Origin: Chromatiales bacterium
Lineage (GTDB): Bacteria > Pseudomonadota > Gammaproteobacteria > Steroidobacterales > GCA-2729495
Length of the DNA stretch: 64,000 nt
Direction: 5' to 3'
Assembly (NCBI GenBank): GCA_002688175.1
Contig: NZCC01000023.1
Span: 1-64,000, forward strand
The translations under genes and the position numbers were made by a program. The notes beneath the pieces are model-generated. The model had not been told where the DNA came from. It ran no database searches and worked only from the letters and a program-made list of their open reading frames with translations. The stretch's first letter is position 1. Each line of letters starts with the position of its first letter. Below are positions 39,218-47,536 of the stretch, piece by piece.

Positions 39218-39230
39218 GGTGTCTGACACC
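39218..39230. repeat. Type A palindrome between convergent genes
   Basis: GGTGTCTGACACC lies in the 25-bp gap between the hydrolase stop and the stop of the minus-strand membrane protein. Confidence 0.92.
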
Positions 39231-39234
39231 AGCC

Positions 39235-41073
39235 TCAGGTCTTCAGCAATCCTTCCAGGTGATCCAGGTCATTGACGACCCGCCAGCGCCCGCCACCTTC
39301 GACGACCTGCGTTTCCCAGTCTTTCAGGCGATCCAGGTATTCACGCGGGTCGACATTGTCGCTTCTCAGCTTCGTGACGTTCAGCGCGACGACGTCGAAG
39401 CCGTCCAGGTTTAACGGGATGTCGCGGACATAGCCTGATAACAGGTCTTCCTTCAGGTCGGAGAAGATGAAGATCGTCTTGTGGCCCGGATTTTTCTCGT
39501 TCAGGAACTCGATCGCCTGCAGCAAACCACCGGTGATGTCGGTATACGGCGCCGATTCTGCGTTGCGGGCAAATTGATCAATGTGATCGGCGAACAGGCG
39601 CTTCTGTCCGTTCGCGGCACTCGGTCGATCCTCGAAGGTAGCCTTCACGATGATGTCCTTCTCGCCGGTGTGGTCGCGATGACGTTGCTGAAGGCGGCTC
39701 TCGAGCCATAGCGGCAGGCACAACGGCAGGTCGTAAAGCTGCTCGGCAAGCGCGCCGGCATGTTTGCAGCCGTTGCCCAGCACGCGCATCGTGGCCGCCA
39801 GCAGGCTTAAGAAACCCATCGCCATAATGCCGAGCACGGTTCGTGACGACTGGACGAACGTTTCCAGCGGGATGGCGACAAAGACCAGCGCGAACGGCAG
39901 GATGAAGCCCATGCCCATTTGCGCGGCAGTCGTAATCCACAGGTCATTGCTGGTTAGCATCAGTGCGTCGTCACCACGCAACAGTGCGCTGGTGGCCAGT
40001 TCGTCCTGTAGCAGGATCTCACGCATATAGGCGAGGCCGGCCTCGATGCTGGCCAGCATGATCAGGATGCCGAATGTAATCCAGAGCATCCTGACGCGCA
40101 GCTTGTCCGGCAGCGCGCCGATGACCGGGAACAGTCGCGTGATGCGCAGCGACTCCATCAGGAACAGGCCCATCGAGATTTCCACCATGATAATGACCAG
40201 GGCGGCGATGTCAGCGGTGCGAAAGTTACCGATGAAATTGGTTCCGCCGACCATTTCGGCCATCGGTCGTGCGATCAGCGAGAAGTTGATCGCAGCGCCG
40301 CCGACCGCGATGGCGAGCACAAACGCGGAGATGAAGAAATAGACCAGCGCGGACGATGACAGGATCGAGACCGCCCGGTCGGAGCGGCGCAATATGTCTT
40401 CATACTCCGACATGTGCCGGTCGATGGTGATGGATCGGTTTAACAGGCTCTCAACATTCTTGTTCACCTGTCCGAGCATTTGTTGAATGTTGCGCCAGTG
40501 CGGGACCATGTTCCGCAGCAGGTCATGCCGCTTCGCGGTGGCGGCGTGGTACGCGACCATCGCCTCTTCGTGCGCTTTGACCAGTGATTTGTGAATGTCG
40601 CTGAGCACGTTGCCGGCACCGATGCCCTGGCGGGAATCGATTTTGGCGACGGCCTCGACTGCCTTCGCCCACGCCGGCGGATCCGGGGGGACTTCGATGG
40701 CCCGCTGATGGTCTTCCTCGATACTCTGGATGACCTCATTGAGCCTGCGGTTCAGCGTGGGATAGGTCGTCAGGTCCTTGTTGACCGTGTTGTTGATGCG
40801 CTCGAATTCTCTCTCAATCGCCCGTTCCTTGGCCTCGCGACCGGCAGCCAGCAGCACCTCCCGATTGCGCGCTGCAAGCCGCGTCTCGGCCTGCGACACA
40901 GATGTGGCGCCGAGGCGGAAAGCGCTGTGCAATGCGGAACTGACGGCACGAATAGCCTGGTGCGCGGTCGAGCGCGCCAGGTACAGCACGGCAACGGTCA
41001 GCGCCAATAACAAGATGGCGGAGATCGCGGGATAGGGTGTGATGCCCAGTAGTTTTGATACCAACACGATCAT
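39235..41073 (-). CDS. Large membrane protein with coiled-coil and vWA-like C-terminal domain
   Basis: About 612 residues from ATG 41073, preceded by AAAGGGAG. One N-terminal membrane segment (AISAILLLALTVAVLYLA) leads to about 200 residues of charged helix. A cluster of about five membrane segments (SALVYFFISAFVLAIAVGGA to GIMAMGFLSLLAATMRVL) follows. The cytosolic C-terminus has a von Willebrand A-like core: TDITGGLLQAIEFL, then KTIFIFSDLKED, a MIDAS-like Asp; the usual DxSxS is not obvious. I do not recognise the family. A c-di-GMP-I riboswitch in its leader suggests a role in surface, motility or biofilm behaviour. Confidence 0.6.
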   Translation of the reverse strand: MIVLVSKLLGITPYPAISAILLLALTVAVLYLARSTAHQAIRAVSSALHSAFRLGATSVSQAETRLAARNREVLLAAGREAKERAIEREFERINNTVNKDLTTYPTLNRRLNEVIQSIEEDHQRAIEVPPDPPAWAKAVEAVAKIDSRQGIGAGNVLSDIHKSLVKAHEEAMVAYHAATAKRHDLLRNMVPHWRNIQQMLGQVNKNVESLLNRSITIDRHMSEYEDILRRSDRAVSILSSSALVYFFISAFVLAIAVGGAAINFSLIARPMAEMVGGTNFIGNFRTADIAALVIIMVEISMGLFLMESLRITRLFPVIGALPDKLRVRMLWITFGILIMLASIEAGLAYMREILLQDELATSALLRGDDALMLTSNDLWITTAAQMGMGFILPFALVFVAIPLETFVQSSRTVLGIMAMGFLSLLAATMRVLGNGCKHAGALAEQLYDLPLCLPLWLESRLQQRHRDHTGEKDIIVKATFEDRPSAANGQKRLFADHIDQFARNAESAPYTDITGGLLQAIEFLNEKNPGHKTIFIFSDLKEDLLSGYVRDIPLNLDGFDVVALNVTKLRSDNVDPREYLDRLKDWETQVVEGGGRWRVVNDLDHLEGLLKT

Positions 41074-41189
41074 GTCTCCCTTTATCAATGAGCGAACGAC
41101 ACGGCGCATACCCATTCGGTATGAACGGGTTGTCTACAGAAAAAGGGAACTTGAAGGCGAGAGTGACGACAACGTTTACGCCCGACTGG

Positions 41190-41290
41190 CTTGTAACGTT
41201 ACCGGCAACCCCGCTGTCATAGGTGATCCCTTAGACCGGTGGCTTTGCGACCCTTCCTTTCGAAAGGTGTGCCCTTGTTCAACAGGAGCG
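41190..41290 (-). promoter_or_regulatory. c-di-GMP-I (GEMM) riboswitch
   Basis: Read on the minus strand, the aptamer signature is nearly complete: AAGGGCACACC, a P2 stem closed by the GAAA tetraloop (TTTCGAAAGG), the invariant CGCAAAGCC, CCGGTCTAAGG, and the tetraloop-receptor side CCTATGACAGCGGGG followed by GTTGCCGG. This matches the Vibrio cholerae Vc2 aptamer element by element. It lies about 120 nt upstream of the minus-strand membrane-protein gene. A hairpin CACAGT/ACTGTG (41311-41326) is just 5' of it. I could not identify the expression platform. Confidence 0.9.
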
Positions 41291-41394
41291 CAGGTTGTCA
41301 TGTGCCGGGACACAGTGCCAACTGTGAAACTGCATAATGCGAATATTAACCGGGGTTAGGTAAAACAAATGTTTTAACTTAAGGGGAAAGAATG

Positions 41395-41407
41395 GGTGTC
41401 AGACACC
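41395..41407. repeat. Type A palindrome
   Basis: GGTGTCAGACACC with CCAATT on one side, in the divergent gap between the riboswitch leader and nei. Confidence 0.92.
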
Positions 41408-41470
41408 AATTATTCCCGTGTACTATGTGCACACGTTGCAACTTAGTAAGAGTACGGCCAGTCGTTACCT

Positions 41471-42367
41471 ATGCCGGAAGGACCTGAAATTCGTCGCGCG
41501 GCCGATCAGATTTCTGCGGCACTCGCAGGCAAATCGCTGGAGAAGGTGTTTTTTGCTCCGGGTTCATTTCCAAAACTTGCCCGTCGTTCCGGAGAACTGA
41601 TCGGCCAGCACGTTCTGCACGTCGACACTCACGGCAAAGCCATGCTGACCCGTCTCGACGGGGGGCAAACCATCTACAGCCACAATCAACTCTACGGTCG
41701 CTGGCGGGTTTGCCCGCGGGGAACGCTGCCGGATACGAAACGCTCGTTGCGTCTGGCGCTGCATACCGCCGATCAGAGTGCCTTGCTCTACAGTGCATCA
41801 GAGATTGAACTGCTGAGTGTCGATGAACAGGCGCGCCATCCGTATCTGTCCAGGCTGGGACCAGATGCCCTGAACAGGAATCTTGACTGGACAATGTTGC
41901 GTGATCGCACCATATCGCCGGAATTCAGGCGACGCAGTCTGGCTGCTTTGTATGTGGATCAGCATTACCTGGCCGGGCTGGGCGACTATTTGCGTTCGGA
42001 AATACTGTTTGCAGCCCGGTTAAATCCATGGAGCAAGCCTGGTGAGCTTTCAGCAAAGGAGCTGTCACGCCTGAGCCGGCAAACACTCGGCATTACGCAA
42101 CGCAGTTACAGGACCGGTGGTCTTACCAATCCACCCAGGCTGATTACCCGGCTGAGGGCGGAATGGCTCTCCACTCACCAGCGGCCCGATCCTGAAACCG
42201 GAGACTCAGTATCATCAAACCAGAAAGCACGGGTAGATAAGGAGGCCATTCGCTTTGCGGTATTTCGCCGTGGCGGCGAGCCTTGTTACACCTGTGATGC
42301 AACGATTGAGCGGGTCAATGTAAGTGGGCGGGCGCTTTATTATTGTCCGGTCTGTCAGGGTAAATAG
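41471..42367 (+). CDS. nei: Endonuclease VIII (Fpg/Nei family DNA glycosylase)
   Basis: A 298-residue bifunctional base-excision repair enzyme for oxidised pyrimidines. It begins MPEGPEIRRAADQI, with the Pro2 nucleophile and Glu3, as in Nei rather than MutM. The helix-two-turn-helix region contains YLAGLGDYLRSEILF, and the C-terminal zinc finger is CYTCDATIERV with YYCPVCQ. The TAG stop is part of a type B repeat (42361-42381), so the last residue or two may differ from the ancestral protein. Confidence 0.92.
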   Translation: MPEGPEIRRAADQISAALAGKSLEKVFFAPGSFPKLARRSGELIGQHVLHVDTHGKAMLTRLDGGQTIYSHNQLYGRWRVCPRGTLPDTKRSLRLALHTADQSALLYSASEIELLSVDEQARHPYLSRLGPDALNRNLDWTMLRDRTISPEFRRRSLAALYVDQHYLAGLGDYLRSEILFAARLNPWSKPGELSAKELSRLSRQTLGITQRSYRTGGLTNPPRLITRLRAEWLSTHQRPDPETGDSVSSNQKARVDKEAIRFAVFRRGGEPCYTCDATIERVNVSGRALYYCPVCQGK

Positions 42368-42381
42368 ACCCGGTACCTTTT
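42361..42381. repeat. Type B variant supplying the nei stop codon
   Basis: TAAATAGACCCGGTACCTTTT is a reverse type B in which AAATAG replaces AAATAA; the TAG at 42365-42367 ends nei. The convergent gene ends nine bases further on. Confidence 0.85.
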
Positions 42382-42389
42382 CTTTTTCC

Positions 42390-43109
42390 CTAATACATAT
42401 TCGCCGCTTCGATCAGGCAGGTGGTTTCTTCACCGTAGACGCTTACGACCATGTGCCGGTCCGGATCAAGACGTTTAACTGTTTTGCCGATTTTTTCACG
42501 TTGTTGCCGGCGGGCGGCACCTTGTTCCGGGGATAATGGCCGGCCATTTTTGTACATGTTTAGCCAGGCATCAAAATAGCGTTCACCGTAGGCTTCAATG
42601 GCCGGCAAATGATCTTCCGGTATGCTGAATACGAGCAGAAAAACAGGAGAGCTGAAGGCCCGCATATGCACCATTCGTGACGGTTGGAGCACGAAGCGAT
42701 CATCAAGGCGCGCGGCTTCGTAAATCTCGGCAACCGGTGCGTATTGCTCCAGGTAAGTATCAATATCTGCCAATACATCAAAATCGGGGAACAGGTCCAT
42801 CGACACCTGGCTGCCCTGGGCCATGAGCATGCCCTCGAACAGGAAGCGCGGGATATCGTATTGAGGATCGGGAATGAGATGGAAATTGAAATAGCGCATG
42901 CCCGGCATCATGTCGATTGACACGCTGGTGCCTTTTTTCAGGCGCTCGCCGGTAAATGCCTTGACATAGCCGGTGCTTTCGCCGGCGAGGTTTTTCAGGT
43001 CGAGCAGTTGTGAGTGTTGTTCTATCGGCTGGGCTTCGAGTTCGGTCATCATGCGTTGTTCGAGGGCTTGGCCCAGTGTGGCTATAGGGCTGGTCGGAGC
43101 GTCGGTCAT
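42390..43109 (-). CDS. Ferredoxin-dependent bilin reductase / RCC reductase-like protein
   Basis: A 239-residue cytosolic protein, the usual size of ferredoxin-dependent bilin reductases. FHLIPDPQYDIPRFLFEGM, SQVSMDLFPDFD and the late segment DPDRHMVVSVYGEE resemble the PxxxYDLPIFG, DLxP and DPxRxMLxxxFGEE landmarks of that fold, which also includes red chlorophyll catabolite reductase. Such enzymes reduce open-chain tetrapyrroles. No heme oxygenase or phytochrome is in the window. It lies 55 bp after an MFS transporter on the same strand, possibly one operon. Homology is judged by eye. Confidence 0.5.
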   Translation of the reverse strand: MTDAPTSPIATLGQALEQRMMTELEAQPIEQHSQLLDLKNLAGESTGYVKAFTGERLKKGTSVSIDMMPGMRYFNFHLIPDPQYDIPRFLFEGMLMAQGSQVSMDLFPDFDVLADIDTYLEQYAPVAEIYEAARLDDRFVLQPSRMVHMRAFSSPVFLLVFSIPEDHLPAIEAYGERYFDAWLNMYKNGRPLSPEQGAARRQQREKIGKTVKRLDPDRHMVVSVYGEETTCLIEAANMY

Positions 43110-43164
43110 TGTGTGTTACCTCGGAAAATAAATGGGTCGGCATTCAAGCTAAGGCTCAAGTGGT

Positions 43165-44466
43165 CTACACCGTAACCTGTTGCTGGTCCGGCAACCGGCT
43201 GATCAGGATGGCGGCAATAAACAACAGTACGTTGATGAATCCGACCAGTACGAACGGGGCGGCAGGACTGATCGAATCGAAAATGCGTCCGCCGACGCTG
43301 GTAATAAACATGACGCCGGCAGCGCCGAAAAATGAAAACATGCCGATGATCGAACCCCGGTTTACCGCCGATGCTTCTTGCCCGATGAGCGTCTGGCTGG
43401 CCGTGATGGCACTCATCTGGCCGATACCGAGCAGTACCGCGGCAGGATACATCCAGCCACCGAGCGGATCGGGGATCAGCCCCATCACCGAATAGCCGAT
43501 GGCGCACAGGAACATGGCCAGTGCCATGGCCCGGGTCCGGTCGAGCCGGTCGTTGATGAAACCGGCGATCGGCGCCCAGATGAGTGCACTGCTCATGGCC
43601 AGGGCGAAGAAACCACCCGCGGCACGCATGGCATCTTCGGGGTTCATGCCGGCGGCAATCGCAGTCTGGTTGAGCCACAGGGTAAAGAATGTACCGACAA
43701 CGACGAGGTCCGCGCGGGCGACAAACGCGCTGCCATATGCCAATGCAATGAGTGGGTTCTGCCGGCCGGCACGCAGTCCCTGGATCATGCTGCGGGCAAA
43801 GGAAGTGGGTCGGCCGGGTTGCGGTGGTCGGCCGCCTTTCAGTCCCAGGCGAACCAGGACTGCCAGGAAGAGTGCGAGGCCGGCCATCGTGAACATCGTG
43901 TTGCGGCCCGCGGCCAGTTCACTCATGCCCGCATCTACATACCAGTAGGGCAGGCGCGAGAAAACGACGCCAATCAAAACCGCACCGATACCGATGGCAA
44001 AGCCGGTCAGGCCGACGAGTTTGCCGCGCGAACTTTCCGCCGGGTAGTCGGCCTGCACGGCTTGCACCAGGACATTGACGATCGCGATACCAAAGGCCAG
44101 GAAGATGCGAGTGGCCGTCAGGGTGGTGACGCTGTCGACCATGCCATACAGGCCGTAACCGATCCCGAGGATCAGCGCGCCGACGGCAAAAATTCCGCGT
44201 CGACCGAGACGATCAGACAGGACGCCGACGGCCGCACTCAACGCCAGCACGATAACCTCGCTATAAAACATCATGTCGCCGCTGACCTGCCCCTGCTGGT
44301 CTACCGCCAGGCCAATCTGAACGGTTAATACATACGGTTGTATGACGCTGATAAATGTCGTCAGGCTGATACTGATAAAGGCCGCAAACAGGAAACTTCC
44401 GGCATGCAGGGGCAGGATGCCGTTTGCCAGCTCAATGGGCCCGAGTCGGTGCGGTTTATCGGGCAT
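43165..44466 (-). CDS. MFS transporter
   Basis: A 433-residue protein with about 12 membrane segments and motif A-like GVLSDRLGRRGIF after helix 2. The second half repeats the motif more weakly (GFINDRLDRTRAMA). Substrate is unknown; the layout does not match a named subgroup that I can defend. The bilin-reductase-like gene follows 55 bp downstream, so transport of a tetrapyrrole or related compound is one possibility. Confidence 0.82.
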   Translation of the reverse strand: MPDKPHRLGPIELANGILPLHAGSFLFAAFISISLTTFISVIQPYVLTVQIGLAVDQQGQVSGDMMFYSEVIVLALSAAVGVLSDRLGRRGIFAVGALILGIGYGLYGMVDSVTTLTATRIFLAFGIAIVNVLVQAVQADYPAESSRGKLVGLTGFAIGIGAVLIGVVFSRLPYWYVDAGMSELAAGRNTMFTMAGLALFLAVLVRLGLKGGRPPQPGRPTSFARSMIQGLRAGRQNPLIALAYGSAFVARADLVVVGTFFTLWLNQTAIAAGMNPEDAMRAAGGFFALAMSSALIWAPIAGFINDRLDRTRAMALAMFLCAIGYSVMGLIPDPLGGWMYPAAVLLGIGQMSAITASQTLIGQEASAVNRGSIIGMFSFFGAAGVMFITSVGGRIFDSISPAAPFVLVGFINVLLFIAAILISRLPDQQQVTV

Positions 44467-44514
44467 GCTTCATCATCCTGTTCACTGCCATCCTGCCGAT
44501 GGTATCGGGGAATG

Positions 44515-44527
44515 GGTGTCAGACACC
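44515..44527. repeat. Type A palindrome
   Basis: GGTGTCAGACACC lies between the divergent MFS and holin-like genes. Confidence 0.92.
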
Positions 44528-44586
44528 AATTTATTGCTGCTCTGTGCGATCATTGGTGGCACCAATTGCGAATTGGGGAAAGAGTT

Positions 44587-44967
44587 ATGCCAGGATTTTT
44601 TGTAAGAACGCTGATTACGGCTATCGGGCTTTGGTTTGCCGATGCCATTGTGCCGGGTATTGATATCACCACGTCGGGTACCCTGATACTCGCGGCACTG
44701 CTGATGGGCCTGGTCAATGCCCTGGTGCGGCCCATTGCCATATTGATGACGCTGCCGCTCACGATCGTGACGCTGGGGGTTTTCCTGCTGGTCATCAATG
44801 CCGCGATGTTCGGTTTGGTAGCGGCGTTGCTGGGTGGCTTTCACGTCAGCGGTTTTTTCGCCGCCTTAATGGGATGGCTGATCGTCTCTGTCACTGCCAT
44901 AGTGGCGTCATGGTTCATCGGGTCCAATGGACGCTATGAAGTGCTGATCATCGACCGTCGCCGGTAG
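44587..44967 (+). CDS. Small membrane protein of the phage-holin-like family 4 (DUF360-type)
   Basis: A 126-residue integral membrane protein with four hydrophobic segments. The pattern LITAIGLWFADAIVPGIDI, then LLMGLVNALVRPIAILMTLPLTIVTLGVFLLVINAAMF, is the signature of the small family annotated as phage holin 4. It is widespread in bacterial chromosomes and not known to act as a holin there. GGGGAAAGAG precedes the ATG. The stop is followed one base later by a type A repeat. Confidence 0.82.
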   Translation: MPGFFVRTLITAIGLWFADAIVPGIDITTSGTLILAALLMGLVNALVRPIAILMTLPLTIVTLGVFLLVINAAMFGLVAALLGGFHVSGFFAALMGWLIVSVTAIVASWFIGSNGRYEVLIIDRRR

Positions 44968-44968
44968 T

Positions 44969-44981
44969 GGTGTCAGACACC
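44969..44981. repeat. Type A palindrome directly after a stop
   Basis: GGTGTCAGACACC starts one base after the TAG of the holin-like gene. Confidence 0.92.
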
Positions 44982-45006
44982 AAATACTCGTAGTAAAATT
45001 TCTCCC

Positions 45007-45669
45007 ATGCCACATGCAATCGTCACCGGAGCGAACCGCGGTATCGGACTGCAGCTTTGTCTTGCCCTGAAGGATCGCGGTTACCGCGTAACGGCCCTGT
45101 GCCGGCAACGTGGTGATCTGCCGGCGGCGGTGGGCATCGAGATTCAGGAAAACTATGACGTTACCGATGGTGCGGCCATTGAGGCTTTCGCGCGGTCGGT
45201 CGAGCCCGGTACGGTTGATCTGTTGATTAACAATGCCGGCATTCTGCGCAGCACGTCACTGGATAACCTGGACCTTGCATCGGCACGGCAACAATTTGAG
45301 ATTAATGCGCTGGGTCCGTTGCGCGTGACCCAGTCGTTACTGCCCGCGCTGAAGGATGGCGGCAAGATCGCGCTGGTAACGAGTCGCATGGGATCCATCG
45401 CGGATAATGATTCGGGTGGCAGTTATGGTTACCGTATGTCCAAGGCGGCCCTGAATGCGGCTGGTATGTCGCTGGCCAGGGATCTGCATGAACGGGGGAT
45501 TGCAGTTGCCATCCTGCATCCCGGCTATGTCAGGACCGACATGACCGGTCAATCCGGGCTGATAGATACCGATGAGTCTGTCGACGGTATGCTCGAACGC
45601 ATTGATGAGCTGAATCTGAGCAACTCCGGCAGCTTCTGGCACACCAATGGCGAATTGCTGCCCTGGTAA
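45007..45669 (+). CDS. Short-chain dehydrogenase/reductase
   Basis: A 220-residue classical SDR. Cofactor motif AIVTGANRGIGLQLCLAL, LLINNAGILRS, and the catalytic YGYRMSKAA with a preceding Ser (VTSRMGSI). The short C-terminus ends HTNGELLPW, like the SDR at 59072-59881 (YEDGTILPW), so the two belong to one subgroup. Substrate unknown. Three type A repeats follow within 90 bp. Confidence 0.88.
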   Translation: MPHAIVTGANRGIGLQLCLALKDRGYRVTALCRQRGDLPAAVGIEIQENYDVTDGAAIEAFARSVEPGTVDLLINNAGILRSTSLDNLDLASARQQFEINALGPLRVTQSLLPALKDGGKIALVTSRMGSIADNDSGGSYGYRMSKAALNAAGMSLARDLHERGIAVAILHPGYVRTDMTGQSGLIDTDESVDGMLERIDELNLSNSGSFWHTNGELLPW

Positions 45670-45688
45670 AGAGAGGCCGCAGGAAATT

Positions 45689-45757
45689 GGTGTCTGACAC
45701 CAATTAAATACGGTGAAATGGTGTCTGACACCAAAGTGAGTAAGGGTGTCTGACACC
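45689..45757. repeat. Three type A palindromes in 69 bp
   Basis: GGTGTCTGACACC at 45689-45701, 45720-45732 and 45745-45757, spaced 31 and 25 bases apart, all between one stop and the next start. Confidence 0.93.
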
Positions 45758-45773
45758 AATTGCGGAGCTTGTT

Positions 45774-46205
45774 ATGACCACTACGGGTTTTATTCGCTAC
45801 CGAAGTGACTATAAATATCAGTTGGCCGAAGGTTATGAGATCAATACTTTGATCAGGCCCAAGGCGGATATCAACACCGAGTTTATTCGTCTGGATGTTG
45901 CCGGGGATCTCCTGGTCAAAAAGTCTTATGCCTGGGATGGCCCGTCGGGGCCGGTGAAAGATACGCAGGAAAATATGCGTGCCTCGCTGGTGCATGATGC
46001 GTTGTATCAGTTAATGCGAAACAATCACCTCAAGGCAAGAACCTGGCGCAAGGCGGCGGATGTTCAATTCATGGAGATCTGCAAAGAGGATGGCGTGTCG
46101 AGTCGCACGGCCAGTCTTTGGTACCGGGGCTTGCGTCGCTATGGCAAACCCTCGGCCAGCCCGGAAAATAAAAAGAAGATTGCGCGCGCGCCGGCAGCGG
46201 CCTAG
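45774..46205 (+). CDS. DUF1353 protein
   Basis: A 143-residue protein with the DUF1353 pattern: strands FIRLDVAGDLLVKKSYAWDGPSGPVKDT, then RASLVHDALYQLMRNNHL and a helix RKAADVQFMEICKEDG. The family is found in phages and bacterial chromosomes, and its function is not established. A GGAG site precedes the ATG. Its TAG stop overlaps the TAG stop of the convergent regulator through a shared CTAG (46202-46205). Confidence 0.75.
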   Translation: MTTTGFIRYRSDYKYQLAEGYEINTLIRPKADINTEFIRLDVAGDLLVKKSYAWDGPSGPVKDTQENMRASLVHDALYQLMRNNHLKARTWRKAADVQFMEICKEDGVSSRTASLWYRGLRRYGKPSASPENKKKIARAPAAA

Positions 46206-47409
46206 ACCCAGATTTGCTGCAACAGATCAGCGATGCGGTCACCCTGGGCCGGGTCCCGGGACAGGTATTTAAAGAATGCCTGGTAGCCGCCCAGCATGGT
46301 TTCCGGGGCCAGGCGGCGGCCATAGTCAGCGGCTTCGCGTGCCTTGTCCAGATCACCCCGTGCTGGCGTGCTTCGTCAATAATCGGCCTGCGGCCACCCT
46401 GCACCCAGCCGTTGACCACCTTCATGGCCAGGTTATTGGCCAGGAAAGCATGGGCCCGGGCATCCTCCGGTGCGATTTCAGTAGCGCGTCGATAGAAATG
46501 TTCGGCCCGCAGGTTGGAGGCCGAGTTGAAATTTGACCAGGACACGGCCATGCCACGATGCACGAGACCCCAGGCACTCAGCGTGTCGGGATCGGCCTCG
46601 CGGGCCCGTCGTCCTTCCGCACGGCGTAATTCCGAGTCCAGGGTGGTGACGATGCCCCGGCTGATTTCATCCTGCACGGTAAACAGGTCGCTGATCGGTC
46701 GATCATAACGTTCGGCCCATTCCTGGGTGCCCGCGTTGGCGTCCACGAGTTCGGCGGATACCCGCAATCGTTCACCCATGCGTTGCACGCTGCCTTCCAC
46801 GACGTAACGCACCCCGAGTTCACTGGCCACGGTCTGGCTGGGCAGCACCTGACCCTTGTAGGTAAAAGAAGAGTTGCGGGCGATGACGAACAACCAGCCA
46901 TTGCGCGACAAGTCGACGATAATATCTTCGGTCAGACCCATGGCGAGGATGTCATCGTCGGCATGACCGCCGAAGTTATTAAATGGCAACACGACGATGG
47001 ACGGTTGTTCCATTTTTACTGTTTCTGCCGGGACAGAAGGTGTCGCTGTCCCGGGTGTAGTGTGACTGTCATCAGCGGTAAGCTCTGCGACGAATCGATA
47101 GCCGCGCCCGCGAGCGGTTTTGATGATGGTCTGACGGTCACCATCGTCACCCAGTGCCTGCCGACATTTGGTTACACAACGGGCCAGCGATGCTTCGGTC
47201 ACGATGACCTCGGGCCATAAGGCCGTCAGCAACTCATCTTTACCGACGACCCGGTTGCGGCGTGCCAGCAGGTACACCAGCAGGTCGAACACTTTCGGTT
47301 CCAACCCCAGGATCTCGTCACCGCACTTGACCTCGCGCAGCAGGACGTCCACGGTGAAATCGCCGAAACAAAAATTGAGTTGTGGCTGAGAATCAGAACG
47401 CGTTGTCAT
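46202..47409 (-). pseudogene. OmpR-type winged-helix regulator with TolB-like domain (frameshifted)
   Basis: About 402 residues if one frameshift is corrected. An N-terminal winged helix (FGDFTVDVLLREVKCGDEILGLEPKVFDLLVYLLARRNRVV, as in CadC) is followed by PSIVVLPFNNFGG and GLTEDIIVDLSRNGWLFVIARNSS, a TolB/adenylate-cyclase-associated domain. A tetratricopeptide-like tail follows. At about 46356-46359 (a C4 run) the frame is lost. The other frame continues sensibly as DLDKAREAADYGRRLAPETM and ends at the TAG 46202-46204, while the uncorrected frame gives unrelated sequence to 46069. No membrane segment, so probably a cytosolic regulator of unknown targets. Confidence 0.75.
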
Positions 47410-47536
47410 CGTAACGTGATGTCATCAGATACCCTGCAACTGAAAGCACAGCATAACAGGAGAACAGCGGTGTCAGTACTAACCCGAACCCGCAATGCAT
47501 CACGGCTGCCGGCTGATGAATAACAGGTGCGAACAG

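Noticed and set aside
44587..46205. Prophage remnant, suggested by holin-like and DUF1353 proteins
   Set aside because: Both families are common in chromosomes, and no other phage gene (capsid, tail, terminase, integrase) is nearby.
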